Origin: Corylus avellana
Lineage: Eukaryota > Streptophyta > Magnoliopsida > Fagales > Betulaceae
Direction of reading: 5' to 3'
NCBI RefSeq assembly: GCF_901000735.1
Contig: NC_081541.1
Span: 40,641,021-40,705,020, forward strand
DNA: 64,000 nucleotides
Shown: in pieces, positions 1 through 14,100 of the stretch
Position numbering within the stretch: position 1 is the stretch's first letter
How the letters are laid out: every line of letters starts with the position of its first letter
Program-made: the position numbers and the translations under genes
Notes under the pieces: generated by a model
What the model was told of the DNA's origin: nothing
The model's input: the letters and a program-made list of their open reading frames with translations, nothing else
Databases searched by the model: none

Positions 1-1875
1 CATTTAGTGATGTATAACATAAAAACGATTTCGATCATATCCTGATGGGTAGTTCCATCAACGTCCCATATGGACTTGAGCCACACGAGATCTAGGTCCT
101 AAAAAATGATCCGTATTAAGTTTTTTACGATGACCGGATACCTCTTGTGATCTATCTCCTATTAAATTATCTATAACAACATAAGTACACATGTACAGGA
201 AAATAAATACTAAAATAAATTCGACGACTTAATAAGTATAAATGTATATAAAGTATACGTCATTAATCATGAACGCAATTGTTTATAAATAATATACAAT
301 ATTTTGAGATTACAGTTTTCAAGATGGTTGACCACCCTTTAGGGTGAGGGGTCGTCCGGCTACTATCAATTTTTATCTTTAAAATTGTCGGCCCTACAAA
401 TCAAAATCGTTTCACAATTGTTTTCAAAATATTTTTTCTATTTTTAAAAATGATAACAGTTTTCAGAAACTATTACTCAAAAAAAGTTTTCAAATGTGGT
501 CGCCATAACTATTACCCTAAACATAATGTAATCCTCTTTTTGTCCCTTCAACTTAATTTGATTAGACTTTTTGTTCAGAAAGTAGAAGAAGATTCTTTCA
601 TTTTTCTCATTTAAATCCGTAATCTTCTTTCACATTATTGTTTCAAACAATGCATGACACCCTTAAAAAATCTTGGTCCAAGAACTTGGGAACTTTCCAC
701 TTATAGCATAAATCTTTTAAAATTCAACTATTTGGCATTGGAAGATTATTGTTTAATGGTAATTTGTAGCAAGATTTGATTGATGTAAAATATATATATA
801 TATGTGAAAAAGTAAAATAAATAAATAAATTTTGTACTAATTTTTTTAAAAATTTTAAATTATAATAAAAAATAATTAATATAATATAAAAAAATAAAAA
901 CATTAAAAGTTAAATTTAAGATGAATAATATAATATAATATAATTTTTGTTTTTTTTTGTTTTTTTGGGGTCATAGGCAAACATAGCCCTAGATTTGTAG
1001 GTTATAATGCGATGAAGCCTTTTTACTTTTTATTTTCTTTTCTGTCTTTCTATCAAGTCATTCTGTCTTACTTTTTATCAAGTCATCGTGGAAAGGAGTT
1101 TGATATTGGCGTTTGTGATGGAAGTGACACCACTATAATTTCTATCTTAACAACAATTCCACTTTTAGTAAAAGCAACATAAAAATAAAAATAGTAATTA
1201 TAATCTAAATTTTTCTTTTTTTCTTTTTTTTTCTTTTCCCATTTTGTATAAAATTTACAATTACAACCCACAAAATTTTCCTTTTTAATCTTAAAAATAA
1301 TGTAATTTTAATTTAAAAATCATTGTTGAATCATATTTTTGTATTCAAATATTGTAATTATAATATTTTGATTCGATAATATTAATATGACTAATCCATT
1401 TGATATTTCTTGTGACATAGTTGATCAAAAGTAGGATTTTTTTTTTTTTTTTCTATAAAAGCAATTGTTACGGGTTTTATTAATGATATGCTATAAAAAA
1501 TGAAAATATTTGGAAAATAAACTAATTTATTTATATAGCTTAATATTCATAACATGCCAAATGGCATCTTCTCACTTTATTCTTTTAACACCTTTCAAAT
1601 TCTTTTATTTTTATGACAAATTTAGTTTAAAAGACCATTTCGAAATTGGTTTCGCCCGAAGCATCAGACCAATGATCACTCATGACTTCTGTGTACCACT
1701 AGTGCCACAAAGGTTTTTGGTGGTCTTATTGGCGCATATCACAGTAGGGTCTTCAACTGGGATGAAGTCATAACAAGATAACCGTAGGAGAATATGTGCC
1801 TGGATTGAATCATTCGCGATGGAAATGCCCTCTTCTCCCAACCCAACTAAGGGCAAGCACCCACTCGGCCTTTAT
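1..1875. other. AT-rich intergenic sequence
   Basis: There are T/A homopolymers and a short (TA)n at about 791. I see no gene or clear element. Confidence 0.6.
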
Positions 1876-2184
1876 GGCAGTGTTTGGTAATGGCCTGGGC
1901 TGGTACTGTGCCAAGCCCTCCCTCAATCCAAAAAAAAAAAATCTTTTCACCTCAAAATTAATCCTAACATCTCTACTTTTTATACCATATCAATCATTTT
2001 TTAAAAAAATTATTATTCAAATAAAAAAATCACTAAAAAAACAAATTTTTTACATTTTTTCATATAAAATATATTTTTTCCACAAAATATTTTCACTAAA
2101 ACCAATCAAATACATATTTCTAAAAAAATACTACAGTACCGGCAGGGTACAGTGCCATGGCCCAGGCCATTCCCAAACACTGCC
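1876..2184. mobile_element. MITE with GGCAGTGTTTGG terminal repeats
   Basis: Inverted repeats of about 35 bases (GGCAGTGTTTGGTAATGGCC against GGCCATTCCCAAACACTGCC) enclose an AT-rich core. A 3 bp TAT flanks both sides (1873-1875, 2185-2187), suggesting a PIF/Harbinger-type element. Confidence 0.75.
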
Positions 2185-2187
2185 TAT

Positions 2188-3526
2188 GAAATTGAAATCT
2201 TTGGCGGGGGGGCCTCACTTGTGTTGCAATACATTCAAGCCACTTTAAGGCTTTGGGAACGAATATTATTCCATGCACTTTTAACTGATCAAAAGAAGCT
2301 ATAGGATTTACGAAGAAAGTCTAATTCATTGTATCTTCCACCACTTTGATAATTCATATTGCTGATTTAACATTGAATAAAATTATAATTTTTTTTTTAA
2401 AAAAAAAAAAAAAATTCATACATTTTTGTATTTTCTTTGTAAGAGATTGAGTTTGAAAGACTCACCAAAATACTAGATAAACTCTCGGACAACCCGAGTC
2501 GGGTATATGAATTTGGGAGCCTATGATTCGGTTGGGGAATACATCAACACACAACCATTCCAAGCACCATCGCATAACCAATCTCATACTTTTCTTTATA
2601 GTTAATTTTTCTGCTAACTTAACCGTTCGAGAATTTTCCAATTAGAAAATCTCAACATGCCTCCGAATTGTTAATTTCCACTCTTGCATGCATGTGTCCG
2701 TTAGCTATGTTTGGCAGTGTGATCAACTGTATCATCACTCTCGTAATGTTATATTTTCTTTTCTATTTTTTAATGTGCTAGTAGTACTTACAAATTATAA
2801 TTACAATTACTTTAAAAAAAAAAAAAAAGGACATCCACATTTACACCAAATTTAGGACCTAATAAATTTGCTCAAAATATAATCAAAAAATTAAAATGGT
2901 CCCTCTAATATATCATCCAATAAAGTGATCAAACAAAACCTGAAAAAATGGTCCCCTCCTCCTCCCCATGCTGCTTCATCTCTTTTGCAATCTTCTTTGT
3001 GTTTCATTAAAAGAAACAACGTTTTCTTATTCTTCCCATGTCTCACAGTTACCGGCCGGCCCCTGCTCGGGTACGGGCAGGAGAATTTTGGAATCAACTT
3101 TGTTGATATACACGTGGCAAACACCCACATGACCAGTGGAAAGTGGGAGGTTTTTATTTCTTTTTTTTTCTTTTTATCTCTCTCTCTCTCCCTGCTTTTC
3201 AGGAACATAGGTTTGTTGGGTGAAATGCAAAATTATTAACCAAAAGGTCCCTGACCATGCACCACTAAATACCAATAAAGTGAACCCATAATGACCGTAC
3301 ACGTGGATATCAATTTTTTTAAAATCTCATTTATTCAATTGGGTCCCACTACTTTGGATACCCCCTACTTATCAGCAGCTGTGTCTTTTTAGCCATACAC
3401 GTATTTATGACAAACCAGATGTTCAGGACTTCGAAACATGTCTGGGTTTGTCTTAAAATTTACAACAACACCATTCACAACTGCCTTTGGCTTTACACTA
3501 TTCACCATGTACTTACAAAATGTTAT

Positions 3527-3557
<31 letters not shown>

Positions 3558-5424
3558 CATCTAAATAAATAAATAAAAAATAAAGAGAAGTTGAGCCACC
3601 TTAAGGCCGATCTGGGAGTAGCCAAACTACCTCAATAGTCAAAAAAATGGATGGCCGAACCACCCCTAAAACCCCCTTTGGCCTTGGGGGTGGTTCGGCC
3701 AAGCCCAAAGGGGCCATAGGGGGTGGCCACCCCCAAAAGCCTTGGGGGTGGTTTTGGTCACCCCCTTTTTGACCCTTGGGGTGGCCAAACCATCCCCTTT
3801 GGCCTTGGAGGTGGGTCGGCCACCCCAGACCGGCTTTGGGGGTCGTTCAACCACCCATAAGGTCAAACTGAGGGTGGCAGGCCACCTCTTGGAGTGGTTC
3901 GGCCATCCCTATAAAAGTTTAAATTTTTTTTATTTAAGGTTTATTGTTTTATATTATTATTATTATTTATTATTTTTAAAACATGTGTCGCGATATAAGA
4001 GCAAATAACGTGGACTGCCGTTAATTGGGATGGACGGAAATTAACGGAGGTGGTGATGCAGTCTTTTTCAAAATCTAAGGTACTAGATTTGTCATGTTTT
4101 AAAATCTATGAGAAAAAAAATAATAATAAAAACATTAAAACTCAGGTACCAAAAAAGTTATTAACTCAAAGTATTAATAATATGAGTCTTTACATGTAGA
4201 AAAATTTCAAAATAAAGGCATTAATATTGACATTGAGAGGAAGGGGGTGGGGGGTTAATTCTAGAAGTCCCTCAAAAAATAAGGTGGCTTTTAAAATCAT
4301 CATTTGATAAAAATTAATAGTGATAAATCATTAGCACAATGGTAATTTTAAGAGTCACATAATTTTTAGAGGAACACAAGAGTAACTTCTAACTTTACTA
4401 ATGAAAGGGGGTTGGGCGGATTCCGATATGTAATTTCCTCAATCATCACATTATTTTGCAACGCTTATGTGACATGGTTTTTAATTGATCAAATAAATAG
4501 TTTTCGTGTATGAAATACTATAATTACCCACGTCACACAAGCTTTAAAAAATAATAGGGGTGATGTATAATATTAGTCTTGAGAGTGTTAATAAAATTCT
4601 CTATATTTCAAGTGAGATGAAAACAAACTATTTCATAGTCATAATAATTTAACGTTGTGGTATTAAAGGGTGTAAATCAAGCTACGTCCAATTTTTTTTT
4701 AAAAAAAAACTAAATTCTTCTTGTCTTGGATAAGGATTCTCTTAATTTTATTTAAAATAAATAATATTTATTTTATGATCAGAATTTAAAGTTAAGTGCA
4801 TCTAAATATATTTAAACTCAAACCATAAAATAGAAACTTTTATCCAATTCCTCTTGTCGTAGCAGTGCATTGTAACACTTAATTACGGGAATACCTTACA
4901 TTTTTTCGACCATATATTCTGAGAATTCAAAAAAGAAGCCAAAGGAATATTTAAAATAATAATAAAATAAGTAAAAAATAAAATATTTAAAAAGAAGGCA
5001 AGGGAAAGAGTAGTCACAATCAGGCAATCTGGTCAATCTTTGCTGTATATGGGGGAATCAAAAAATGACAGGTGTTTGGCCTGCCCCAATTTAACACTGC
5101 ATCAAGCACTTTACAGTCTGTACATGTCGCTCACTTGAATTAAATGAAATATATATCACTCTGCATTTTCTTTTTACTTGAAATAATGATATAATTTATT
5201 AATTTATTTTAAGAAAACTATAAGAAACAAAGAAATAAGAGCAAAACATAAAGCTAAAATAGGTAGATCTTTTTCATTACAAATAGGGAAAGAGAGAATA
5301 TGGAGTAGGTGAGTGAGCATGCAGCCGAAGAAAACTCTCGCCGCGCCCAGAGTTTTCATAATGATATAATTTAGTAATTGTAGTAACTTATATACCAATA
5401 AGAAATATATTATAAATATAATCC

Positions 5425-5462
<38 letters not shown>

Positions 5463-5562
5463 CTTTTTCTTTTTACTTGAAATAATGAGAATCATAACTC
5501 ACATAGAATTCAGTTTATCAACAAAAAGATAAAATTGAATCATCTCCAATTCAATTCGATAA
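2188..5562. other. Intergenic, with a GC-rich palindromic block
   Basis: It is mostly AT-rich. At 3600-3910 lies a GC-rich block of repeated GGTGGCC/GGCCACC words, the core type seen in the hairpin element at 5572 and weakly at 8620-8760. Reading frames across it are by-products of the repeats. Confidence 0.5.
5425..5461. repeat. (AT)n(GT)n microsatellite
   Basis: Compound dinucleotide repeat of about 10 AT and 9 GT units. Confidence 0.95.
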
Positions 5563-5571
5563 TATTTAATT

Positions 5572-5966
5572 GGAGAAAATATATTTTACTCTCTTGAACT
5601 ATCAACTCATTTGTACTTTTAACCTCAATATTTAAAAAGTGACACTTTACCCCTCAAACTTCCAAATTGTTACAATTCGATCATTCTGACTTTTTTTTTC
5701 CCAAAATGCCCTCATCCCAAGTTAAAAAATAATAAAATAAAAAAAAATAAAATAAAAAATAAAATAAAATTAAGGGGTGGCCGGCCACCCATTAATTTTT
5801 ATTTATTTATTTTACTTGGGATGGGAGCATTTTGGGGGGAAAAAAAAAGTCAGAATGGTCGAATTACAACAATTTGGAAGTTTTGGGGTAAAGTGTCACT
5901 TTTTAAATATTAGGGTTAAAAGTGCAAATGAATGAATAATTCAAGGGGATAAATTATATTTTTTCC
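5572..5966. mobile_element. Large-hairpin MULE-like MITE with perfect 9-bp duplication
   Basis: This is a 395 bp near-palindrome. Arms of about 160 bases begin GGAGAAAATATATTTTACTC and end AAATTATATTTTTTCC, and the centre is GGTGGCCGGCCACC. TATTTAATT flanks both sides exactly (5563-5571 and 5967-5975). Confidence 0.9.
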
Positions 5967-6910
5967 TATTTAATTAGTTATATAGAGGAGTATTTTTGTC
6001 CCCTAAAATGTGAAAAAATAAAAATGCCATTCAAATGAACTAAAGAGAATCATATTCCCAAAAAGATGTATCTGTTCTTCCTTTCGTAGCGCATGACATG
6101 AGCTTCGGCTACAATTCTTAAATTCTTTTAACATGAAAAAAATATCAATGCATACCTTGATGTTAATGTTTGATGAATAGTTTTCTCAAGTGAAATATTA
6201 GGTTTATAATTTGATTTTCCTCTTGTTTTTCTGAATTGAAACATTAAGCTTATTGTTATCTTATTAGGAATTTTTTTTCTTCCTCTAAATTAGGTTATAA
6301 AAGTTTTATTCAATATTGATTAAACTAGCATCTATACAAAATGTTTGTAATTTTTATATACATTATTAAAAGAGTATGTGATTGTCGCATGCATTTTGAA
6401 CATATGCCAGTTAATAAGGAAAAAAAAATTATCCATCCTAATTTGGAACATTCTATAATAGAACCATTATAGCTGTCTTGAATCAAATTTGATTACGCAA
6501 GGAAAAGTAAGTACAAAATCAAGATCATAGCTTGCAACTCTTTTTAATTGCTTTTGTATATGATTCTATGAAGTTATTAGTCTAATGTATATTATTTTAT
6601 TTTTGTTAGGAAATAAGAGGAATGTTATTATTCACACTAATTTATCACATTAATTTTATACTCAGTGACTTGAATTGTTTGAAGTAGTTAAAAAATCAAC
6701 AAATCACTTATACCTTTTCATCTATTTAAATGTGTTTTTGGAACCACCCAAAATATATATAGAAAGATTAAAAAAAAAAACACAACGTTAATTTTTCAAT
6801 ATTTTATTTTATAATTGTTATATTTTTAAAAGAAAAAAAAGGCTTTTTAATAAAATTTATATCAACCCTGTTTTTGGTGATTCATATCACATCCAATAAA
6901 AAATAATTTT

Positions 6911-7901
6911 GGGAAAAATATAAAAAAGCCATCCAAACTATAAACCGTTTGAAATATAACCCATCAGTGTTTAAAAAATAAGGGAAAATACAGTTTACCC
7001 CCCTGAAGTTTCAGGGGTTTTTCAATTTTTACTCAAAAGTTTAAAAATTGGTAATTTAAACCTTCCGTTACTAATTTCCATTAAATTGGACGGAAATTTT
7101 TTTTTTTTTTTTAAAAAGCCTAGGGATAATGATGTAATTTCATAGATTTCCGTCCATTAGATGGAAAAATTAACGGGGGGGTTTAAATTGCCAATTTTTG
7201 AAACTTCAGGGGGGTAGATTGCCAATTTTTGAACTTCGGGATTAAAATTGAAAAACCCCTGAAACTTCAGGGGGTAAACTGCATTTTTCCCTAAAAAATA
7301 CTAAAGTAGCCCCCCAAACTATGTATAAAAAATACCATTTATTTTTTTATATTCTTATGATACCCCTATTCTTTTAACAAATAAAATAATAAAATACTTG
7401 TAAAAAAACCAAACAATTTTTTAAAAATACAAAAAAACCAATGGGCGAATAAAAAAAAAAAAAATTGGAATAAATAAATAATTAGTCATTGTAGTTGGCT
7501 TAAATTACAAATTGCTTCATTTCGTATTAAAGTAAAATCAATGGGCCAATAAAAACAAATTTTTAACAGAATTTGACTCCAGGGACTAAATTTTTTTTTT
7601 TTTTTTTAATATCTCAAGAACCATACATTTGATTTTACTTTAATACGACATGAAGCAATTTGTAATTTATGCCAACTATAGTGATTAATTATTTATTTAT
7701 TCCAAATTCTTTTTTTTGGTATTTATTTGCTCATTTAATTTTATTTGTTAAAATAATATGGGTATTATAGGAATATAAAAAAATAAGTGGCATTTTTGAT
7801 ACATTTTGGTAATTTGGGAGCTACCTTAGGACCTTTTGAATATTGGGGGGTTATATTGCAACTGACTGGTAGTTTGTGGGACTTTTTTTCATATTTTTCC
7901 C
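6911..7901. mobile_element. MULE-like MITE interrupted by a second MITE
   Basis: Ends GGGAAAAATATAAAAAAG and CTTTTTTTCATATTTTTCCC are inverted. Flanks AATAATTTT and AATAATTAT match at 8 of 9. Each arm is long (for example GAAGCAATTTGTAATTTATG against its inverse). The left arm is split by the element at 6981-7291. Confidence 0.8.
6981..7291. mobile_element. Inner MITE nested in the element at 6911-7901
   Basis: Ends AGGGAAAATACAGTTTACCC and GGGTAAACTGCATTTTTCCC are inverted. A perfect 9 bp duplication TAAAAAATA lies at 6972-6980 and 7292-7300. It is younger than its host element. Confidence 0.85.
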
Positions 7902-7910
7902 AATAATTAT

Positions 7911-10599
7911 GAAATCAACACACTCAATAAGGAGGTCAACAAATACAAATCCTTTTTTTATTCAACATTGAAAGATCAACGCTAATTATTTGTGGTGTCA
8001 TATTGAAGACAAGATCTCACTCTTACATGACATACATTAATAAGACCTTAAATAATATAAAGTATATATAACTTAAAATCGAAAACTAGGATACGTGTAC
8101 TAATTAATTTCTTATATAGTCCTTTTTTTTTACATAATCTGCACAAGGAAAAAGAAAGGAGGGATGAGAGAAATTCGAAGTAGTGATCTTCACTTCATGA
8201 AGCATGGCCTCATCCGATTGAGATATCTGTCATGTACATTATATGGTTGTACTTAGAACAACTTTTAGAAAAATCTTGAAGCACAAATAGTCTAGACATT
8301 TTTTACTTTATCTCTAAAAATACACTTAAATGTTAACAAAAAATGATATGGGATTATATAGTCCTAAAATTCTTTGAAATGAGGCATTATTTTTATTTAT
8401 TTTTGGTTCAAATCACTCTTTATTAAGGTTTCATGTTATCAAATTGGCCATTCCGCACGTCTACCTTCAGTTCAATTTTTAATGGTACTGTAAATCATAT
8501 CCAATTAGAAGGTGACACATGTTTCATTCAACTACTAAAAATAGAAAGAAAAATTAAAAGAAGAAATATAAATGTAAAAAACCAAAAGGTAGAAAGAAAA
8601 TATAAAAATAAATACCGAAGGTCAAGTGGCCTCGCTGACCACCCTAAACGTCGGGTTACTAGTTGCTCAGGCCAACTCAAGTATGGGGATGACTTGCGCG
8701 ACCACCCCTATTTGCTAATGTGGATGGATGCGCAGAGTGGCCTTGCTACTACCTTACGCTCAATTTTTTTAAATAGTTTTTTTTTTTTTAATGTAAAAAA
8801 AACACGTGTTATGTTATAATTAGATATGAAGGGACACTATTGTTATAAATTTAATTAAAAATAGTCAAAAATACTTTTTTGATAACACTTAAACCTTAAA
8901 AGAGTAAAACGACAAAGATTTGATAAGAAAAAATTGGAGCTAGTGAAGTCTAAAGAAATTTTGTACTCTTTTTTTTTTTTGGGTACATTAATAACTATAT
9001 GTACTTAATTAAACAATATTTTTCTGAGCAATAAGTATGTTGTATATATAATATAAGAGTTGGATGAAGATCCACTAGCTGTCGTTTCATTTGTCGGCCA
9101 ATGTACCTGAAAAGATTTGACTTCCCCGTGTTTTCACATTTTGTTACCATTCCCTTCCATTCAGGTCCATGTCCTTTCATGCACGACCAGCCGTTTCTGG
9201 TACTTTCCTAGCTTGTTTTGGTACCAACCCTTTTTCCTCTTTTCATTCTTTGTTCTTCCCCTTTACTTCCCCTTAAAGCCACATTAAATTTTTTTTTTTT
9301 TATTTTTTTTTTTTTTTTAAAAAACACATATTCTCACTTTGTTTCTTACATTCTCAAATGCACTTTTTGGCGTGACACTAAAAAATGTTATTTAATTTTT
9401 TAATGAATTGCTATTGAAATTAAAATTTAATAATAATTTTTAGTGATACGTCAGAGAATTTGAGAATGATAGTATCAAAAATTTTGTAATCCTTCCATTT
9501 ACTAATGTGAAAAAAATGCCATAGCATAATGGAAGGATTACCATAGTTAGTACACATACTCATTCTACACCCAACAAAAAGAAGAAAAATACCATAATAC
9601 AATCCTTGTTGGGTGAAAAATGAATATGTATTAGGATTACAAATAAAGGAAAAGCATAATTATCATTATAATAAAATAATAATTTTTTTTATCAATTTAA
9701 AATTTCGAGATAACTGGTAATATAATATAGTATCAGAGTCAAGTTCTAAGTTTGTACTTTATCTTTGCCATTCACTTTCTATTTTAATTAAATGCTTTAC
9801 ATATTAATCCGCATTTGGTAATGGGTAATTTGAGCCCATACATTAAAAAGAAAAGAAAAAAAGATTATAATATTAACTAAATAATATGAATGGTTTTTCT
9901 TATTAATTTTAAATATTTGGGATTTAAGATTTATAATTTCATAGTTTACAAACTTATGGATTGAAATTCATGATAATTTAGGTAGCTAATATGAGCGAGT
10001 ATATATGAAATTTGCCTGTTCAAATTAGTGGTCAAACAACTTAAAATTTATTTGAATGTAAGAATCTCATATATACTCTCTTACATTAATTATGCAAATT
10101 ACTCTAACATTCCAATAAGCATTTCAATATAAGCTATATTTAAATTAAATAGAGTTGTTCTCCAAACTGTGTAGTAGAAGAAAACCCTATCCATTTCGAC
10201 ATAAGCATATATAGTTTTTTACTTGTCCAAACAAAAGGAATTATTGGGGAGAAAGATTCAATGTAATAACCTTCACTTTTTGAGATATATTCTCTAATCG
10301 TTTGAGACGATATAAGCATTTTTCAAAGAGGAATACTATGTGCTGCTTCTCTGGTGTTTTTCTTGTTTTGGATGAATATTATTTTCTAAAAATAGAAAGT
10401 GAGAAATAAGAAAAACTTATTTATTTATTTATTTTATAAAAAAAATAATATCTACTTCAAACTAAAATAGCACGAGAAAAATACTTATAATTTCTGATTG
10501 CTTAAATATGCTCAAAACATTGTAATAATAACAGCAATAAAGTTAAAAATTCTGAACTAGACAGGGGATTCTATATGGATTTTGCATATATTTGAGGAA
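7911..10599. other. Intergenic upstream of the SPL gene
   Basis: This is AT-rich sequence with a GC-richer segment at 8620-8760 and the TRIM remnant at 9680. Nothing coding is recognised. Confidence 0.5.
9680..9850 (+). mobile_element. TRIM remnant
   Basis: The primer site TAGTATCAGAGTC at about 9727 follows an LTR-like end (GATAACTGGTAATATAATA). An inner part with GCCATTCACTTTCTATTTTAA follows, then a GGGTAATTTGAGCCCATAC polypurine side. Confidence 0.6.
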
Positions 10600-11177
10600 T
10601 ATGAGAGTCACGGCCGAAGAGAACGCGTCGAAGACACGCTCCCAAATCTTGCATGTTAAACCGTACGCGTGACGTCAAAACGGGAGGTTTGTACGCGAGT
10701 TTACGTGGGAAATGCATGCGGAATTAGCGACAACGGGGCAGTGAGGCACACGAGGTAGTGAAGTGCGCGTGGGGAAAGCGAGGGCATTGCGTCCATGATT
10801 GAAAAAGAGAAAAAAAGAGAGCAGAAGCCTCTCATCTCTCAGCCCACTGATATCTAACTGGTCTCTGACCCTATCGAGTCTTATCACTCCACCCCCTTCT
10901 CTCTTTAGAGGGATGGGTCCCACCTTTCGCTCTTTGCACGTGCCATACCTGCATCTCACGTGACACTGCTGCTGTCTTCCCCACACCCTCTATTAGTTGC
11001 TCTCTCCTCTCTGCACATTTGCAGCTTTTCTCTCAAGGGTTTTAACCCCATTGGAGTGGAACAAAGAAACCAGAGAGACTCTTCTGTCTGTCTGTCTCAA
11101 ACAAATATCTCTTCTTCTTCTTCTTCTTTCTTCTCTCTTCTTCTGCTTCAAAAAAAAAAAAAAAAAAAAACGGGAAA
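10600..11177 (+). promoter_or_regulatory. Promoter and 5' UTR region of the SPL gene
   Basis: This stretch is less AT-rich than its surroundings. Two G-box cores (CACGTG) lie at 10937-10942 and 10957-10962. From about 10980 it becomes CT-rich (repeated TCT and CTCT), like many plant 5' leaders. A run of about 20 A ends just before the ATG at 11178. I chose that ATG because it opens the only frame that runs through the SBP domain. An upstream overlapping reading frame starts at 10960 if transcription begins that far up. No transcription start can be fixed from sequence alone. Confidence 0.5.
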
Positions 11178-14100
11178 ATGGAGATTGGCGGGAACATGTT
11201 CGGTCAGAGCAACGGTAACAGGGGGCAGAATAGTAATAACGGGAATATTGGGTGGGATATCTGGGAGCTCAGTACTTCAAGGTTGGATTGGGGGGGGAAT
11301 AATAGTAGCAACACCCTGTACACGACGACAGCCACCACCGCCACCATCACGGCGGGGAGTTCCACCGCCACGCACGAGGAGGGTAGTGCGGCGCACGCGC
11401 CATTTTTATTTCACCACCACGGTGGCGGAGCAGATATTGGCGTGCACCACCAGCAATTGCACTACCAGCAGGAGCAGCAAGGCTCCCTCTACGGCGCCGC
11501 AGATGGGTCCCAGCGCCACCCTGACCCACACCTTATGTGCTTGAATCTGGGGAAGAGGCACTACTTTGAGGACGCTACCCCTCTGGGTGATCGCCACGTG
11601 TCTAGGTCATCATCTATAGGCAAGAGAGGCAAACCCTACACCACCCCCCCAATCCCCACCACCACTGATCATAGAGGTGGCGGTGGTGGGCCTTCCTCCT
11701 CTTCCTCGCCGTTGCCGGCGACGGTTCCGAGATGCCAGGTGGAGGGGTGCCACGTCCCACTTCTCAACGCCAAGGACTATCACCGGAGGCACAAGGTCTG
11801 TGAAATGCACTCAAAAGCTCCCAGGGTCGTCGTTTTAGGGTTAGAGCAGCGCTTCTGTCAGCAGTGTAGCAGGTATTATCAAATTAGACCCTCAACAATT
11901 ATCAATTACCCTACACCTGAAAGACGAGTCGGTTTTTTCCGACGCTAATTTTCACTTTCACGACATTTCATACGTGTACATTAATCTTACTGTTAGTGGG
12001 TCTGTTTTTATTTTTTTCTTTGTGTTTATTTCATGTGAAATGAATGCAGGTTTCATGCGGTGTCAGAATTCGACGATTCGAAGAGGAGCTGCAGGAGGAG
12101 ATTAGCGGGGCACAACGAGCGAAGAAGGAAGAGCGCTCATGATTCTGCTACAAGGAACACTTCTCAAGGTATATAGAGACATGTTTTAGTCAATTTTGTC
12201 CCCTTTTGGTTTTTTTATAAAAAAAAAATTAAAAAAAAGGTTCTTTTGATAGGATTGTACCATATATAATCATTCGACTCTAGCTAAATTTACATTTTGA
12301 TAGGAGTGGAAATCTGGAATGGGTTTTTTCAGAAAGATGCGTACCTTTGCATATTTAGATTTGTCTAGCTAGGGCAAAGTTTTTGCCTTGGGGGTGAATC
12401 CCAAGAAAAAAGCATCAGGGTTCAGACTTCACAGTTCTTATTATATATTCTCAGGCATACTGTCTATTTAAGGCCCAACAATATTCATCCATCAAGTTGC
12501 TGCTGAAATGAATCCCTTTTACATATTGGAGTGCTACACATACTGATTGCTCTCTATCGTGTCAGTGAAAATTACGATTAAATGTCGAATCTAACGGTGA
12601 TTTTCATAGCTATGTTAGAGATTGAGCACTAGAGAGTATGTGTACTATTTCTATTTATATAAGCGTGCATCATGTAGAAATTTAGTTATGAAGCTTGCCC
12701 ATCTAATTTTTTCACATGCATCTTAGTAATTTGTATGTGATTTTATGTTTCTTTTGTTACAAAAATTTATGTGGCACATTTTCAAGCCCATCTTGGAAAT
12801 ACAATAGTAGTATCTCAAAGTTCTAGCCAAGGACATATTTTGTGGGCAAAATTGAAAGTAACTTAATAACGCATCATTAATTCGATATGCATTATCTGAA
12901 AGAAGATGATAAGTTAATAGGAAAGAGTAAATGTAATAATTTAATTAAACACTTTAATACCCTCCTTTACGTGTGGGCTTAAATTTCCCTTAATAAGTGA
13001 GTCAAACACACAAAATATTTAATTGAAATGAGAAGTGAATAACAAAAACGAAGTTCAAACTCAAGATCTTTCCTTTGATAATATTTTAAATCACTATTTG
13101 TTCTAAAAGCTTATGTTTCGTTTATTCCTTCCAAGCGATCGGAAATTAGATTTAACAGATTATTCCTCATGTTGTTGACCTACTTATTTGATCATATGAA
13201 GAGACTAAACATAAATAGAATATTGCATATAATTATTCCACAATTCTAATTTAAGTAGGACTAGCAAAACGATAAAAGCACAGTTTTTAATAAATGAAAG
13301 AAATCATATCATTTTAAATATAAATTTTCTAGATTTCACAGGTACGTACCTAATTATTTTTAATTAAATAGTTCAAGTTTTGTCATCTCATCATGTGGTG
13401 GGATGCTTAATTTTCTTGCCAAACAGTAATCTCACTTGCCTAATTGTTAAAATGAAGAATAAGAATCTGTTAGTGATCCTATGATGCTTAGGGTTTGGAG
13501 TTCATTGAAGATCACATTTCTGCTTGTCTCTGGAGTCTATATTTTATAGCTCTCAAATATTTTAGTTTAGAGGGTTAGCACTTGTCAAATAAAGGTATCT
13601 TGGTTACAAAGGAAAGACCAGAAGAAAATTAACTTTGTTTGGCCAAAGAGATTTTTGTAATTAGACTGAATCATACAAATAAAGTAACCAAATAGCATTC
13701 CTCATAAAAATTCTTTGTTCGGCACTGTATTGACTTTTAAATTCTTTTTTGACACATATATGATACGTCTGAATAAAAGAGTAATACTACATATGACACT
13801 CTCAATTCACTTCCATCCTATTGAGTTGATATGGTAAGATCAACCGTTGTTAATGAACAAAATATTAAGGATTGGTGAGCACTATCACATCGGCCCATGT
13901 GTGGTATTTGTGACTCCCATTTTGCATATTTGTCATGTGCTTAACTCTAATGTTAGTATTCATGGTGCTTGTTATACAAATAGATTATTATTGCATGCCA
14001 CTAATCAGATCTATTTCTTTGGTATGATTCGTTTCATGCTTTTTTGTTTATAATTATGTTGTATAATCCATGTTGAGCTCTCGAATTCGTATTGATTATA

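Noticed and set aside
3666..4008. Proline/glycine-rich frames on both strands
   Set aside because: Both are by-products of the GGTGGCC repeat block.
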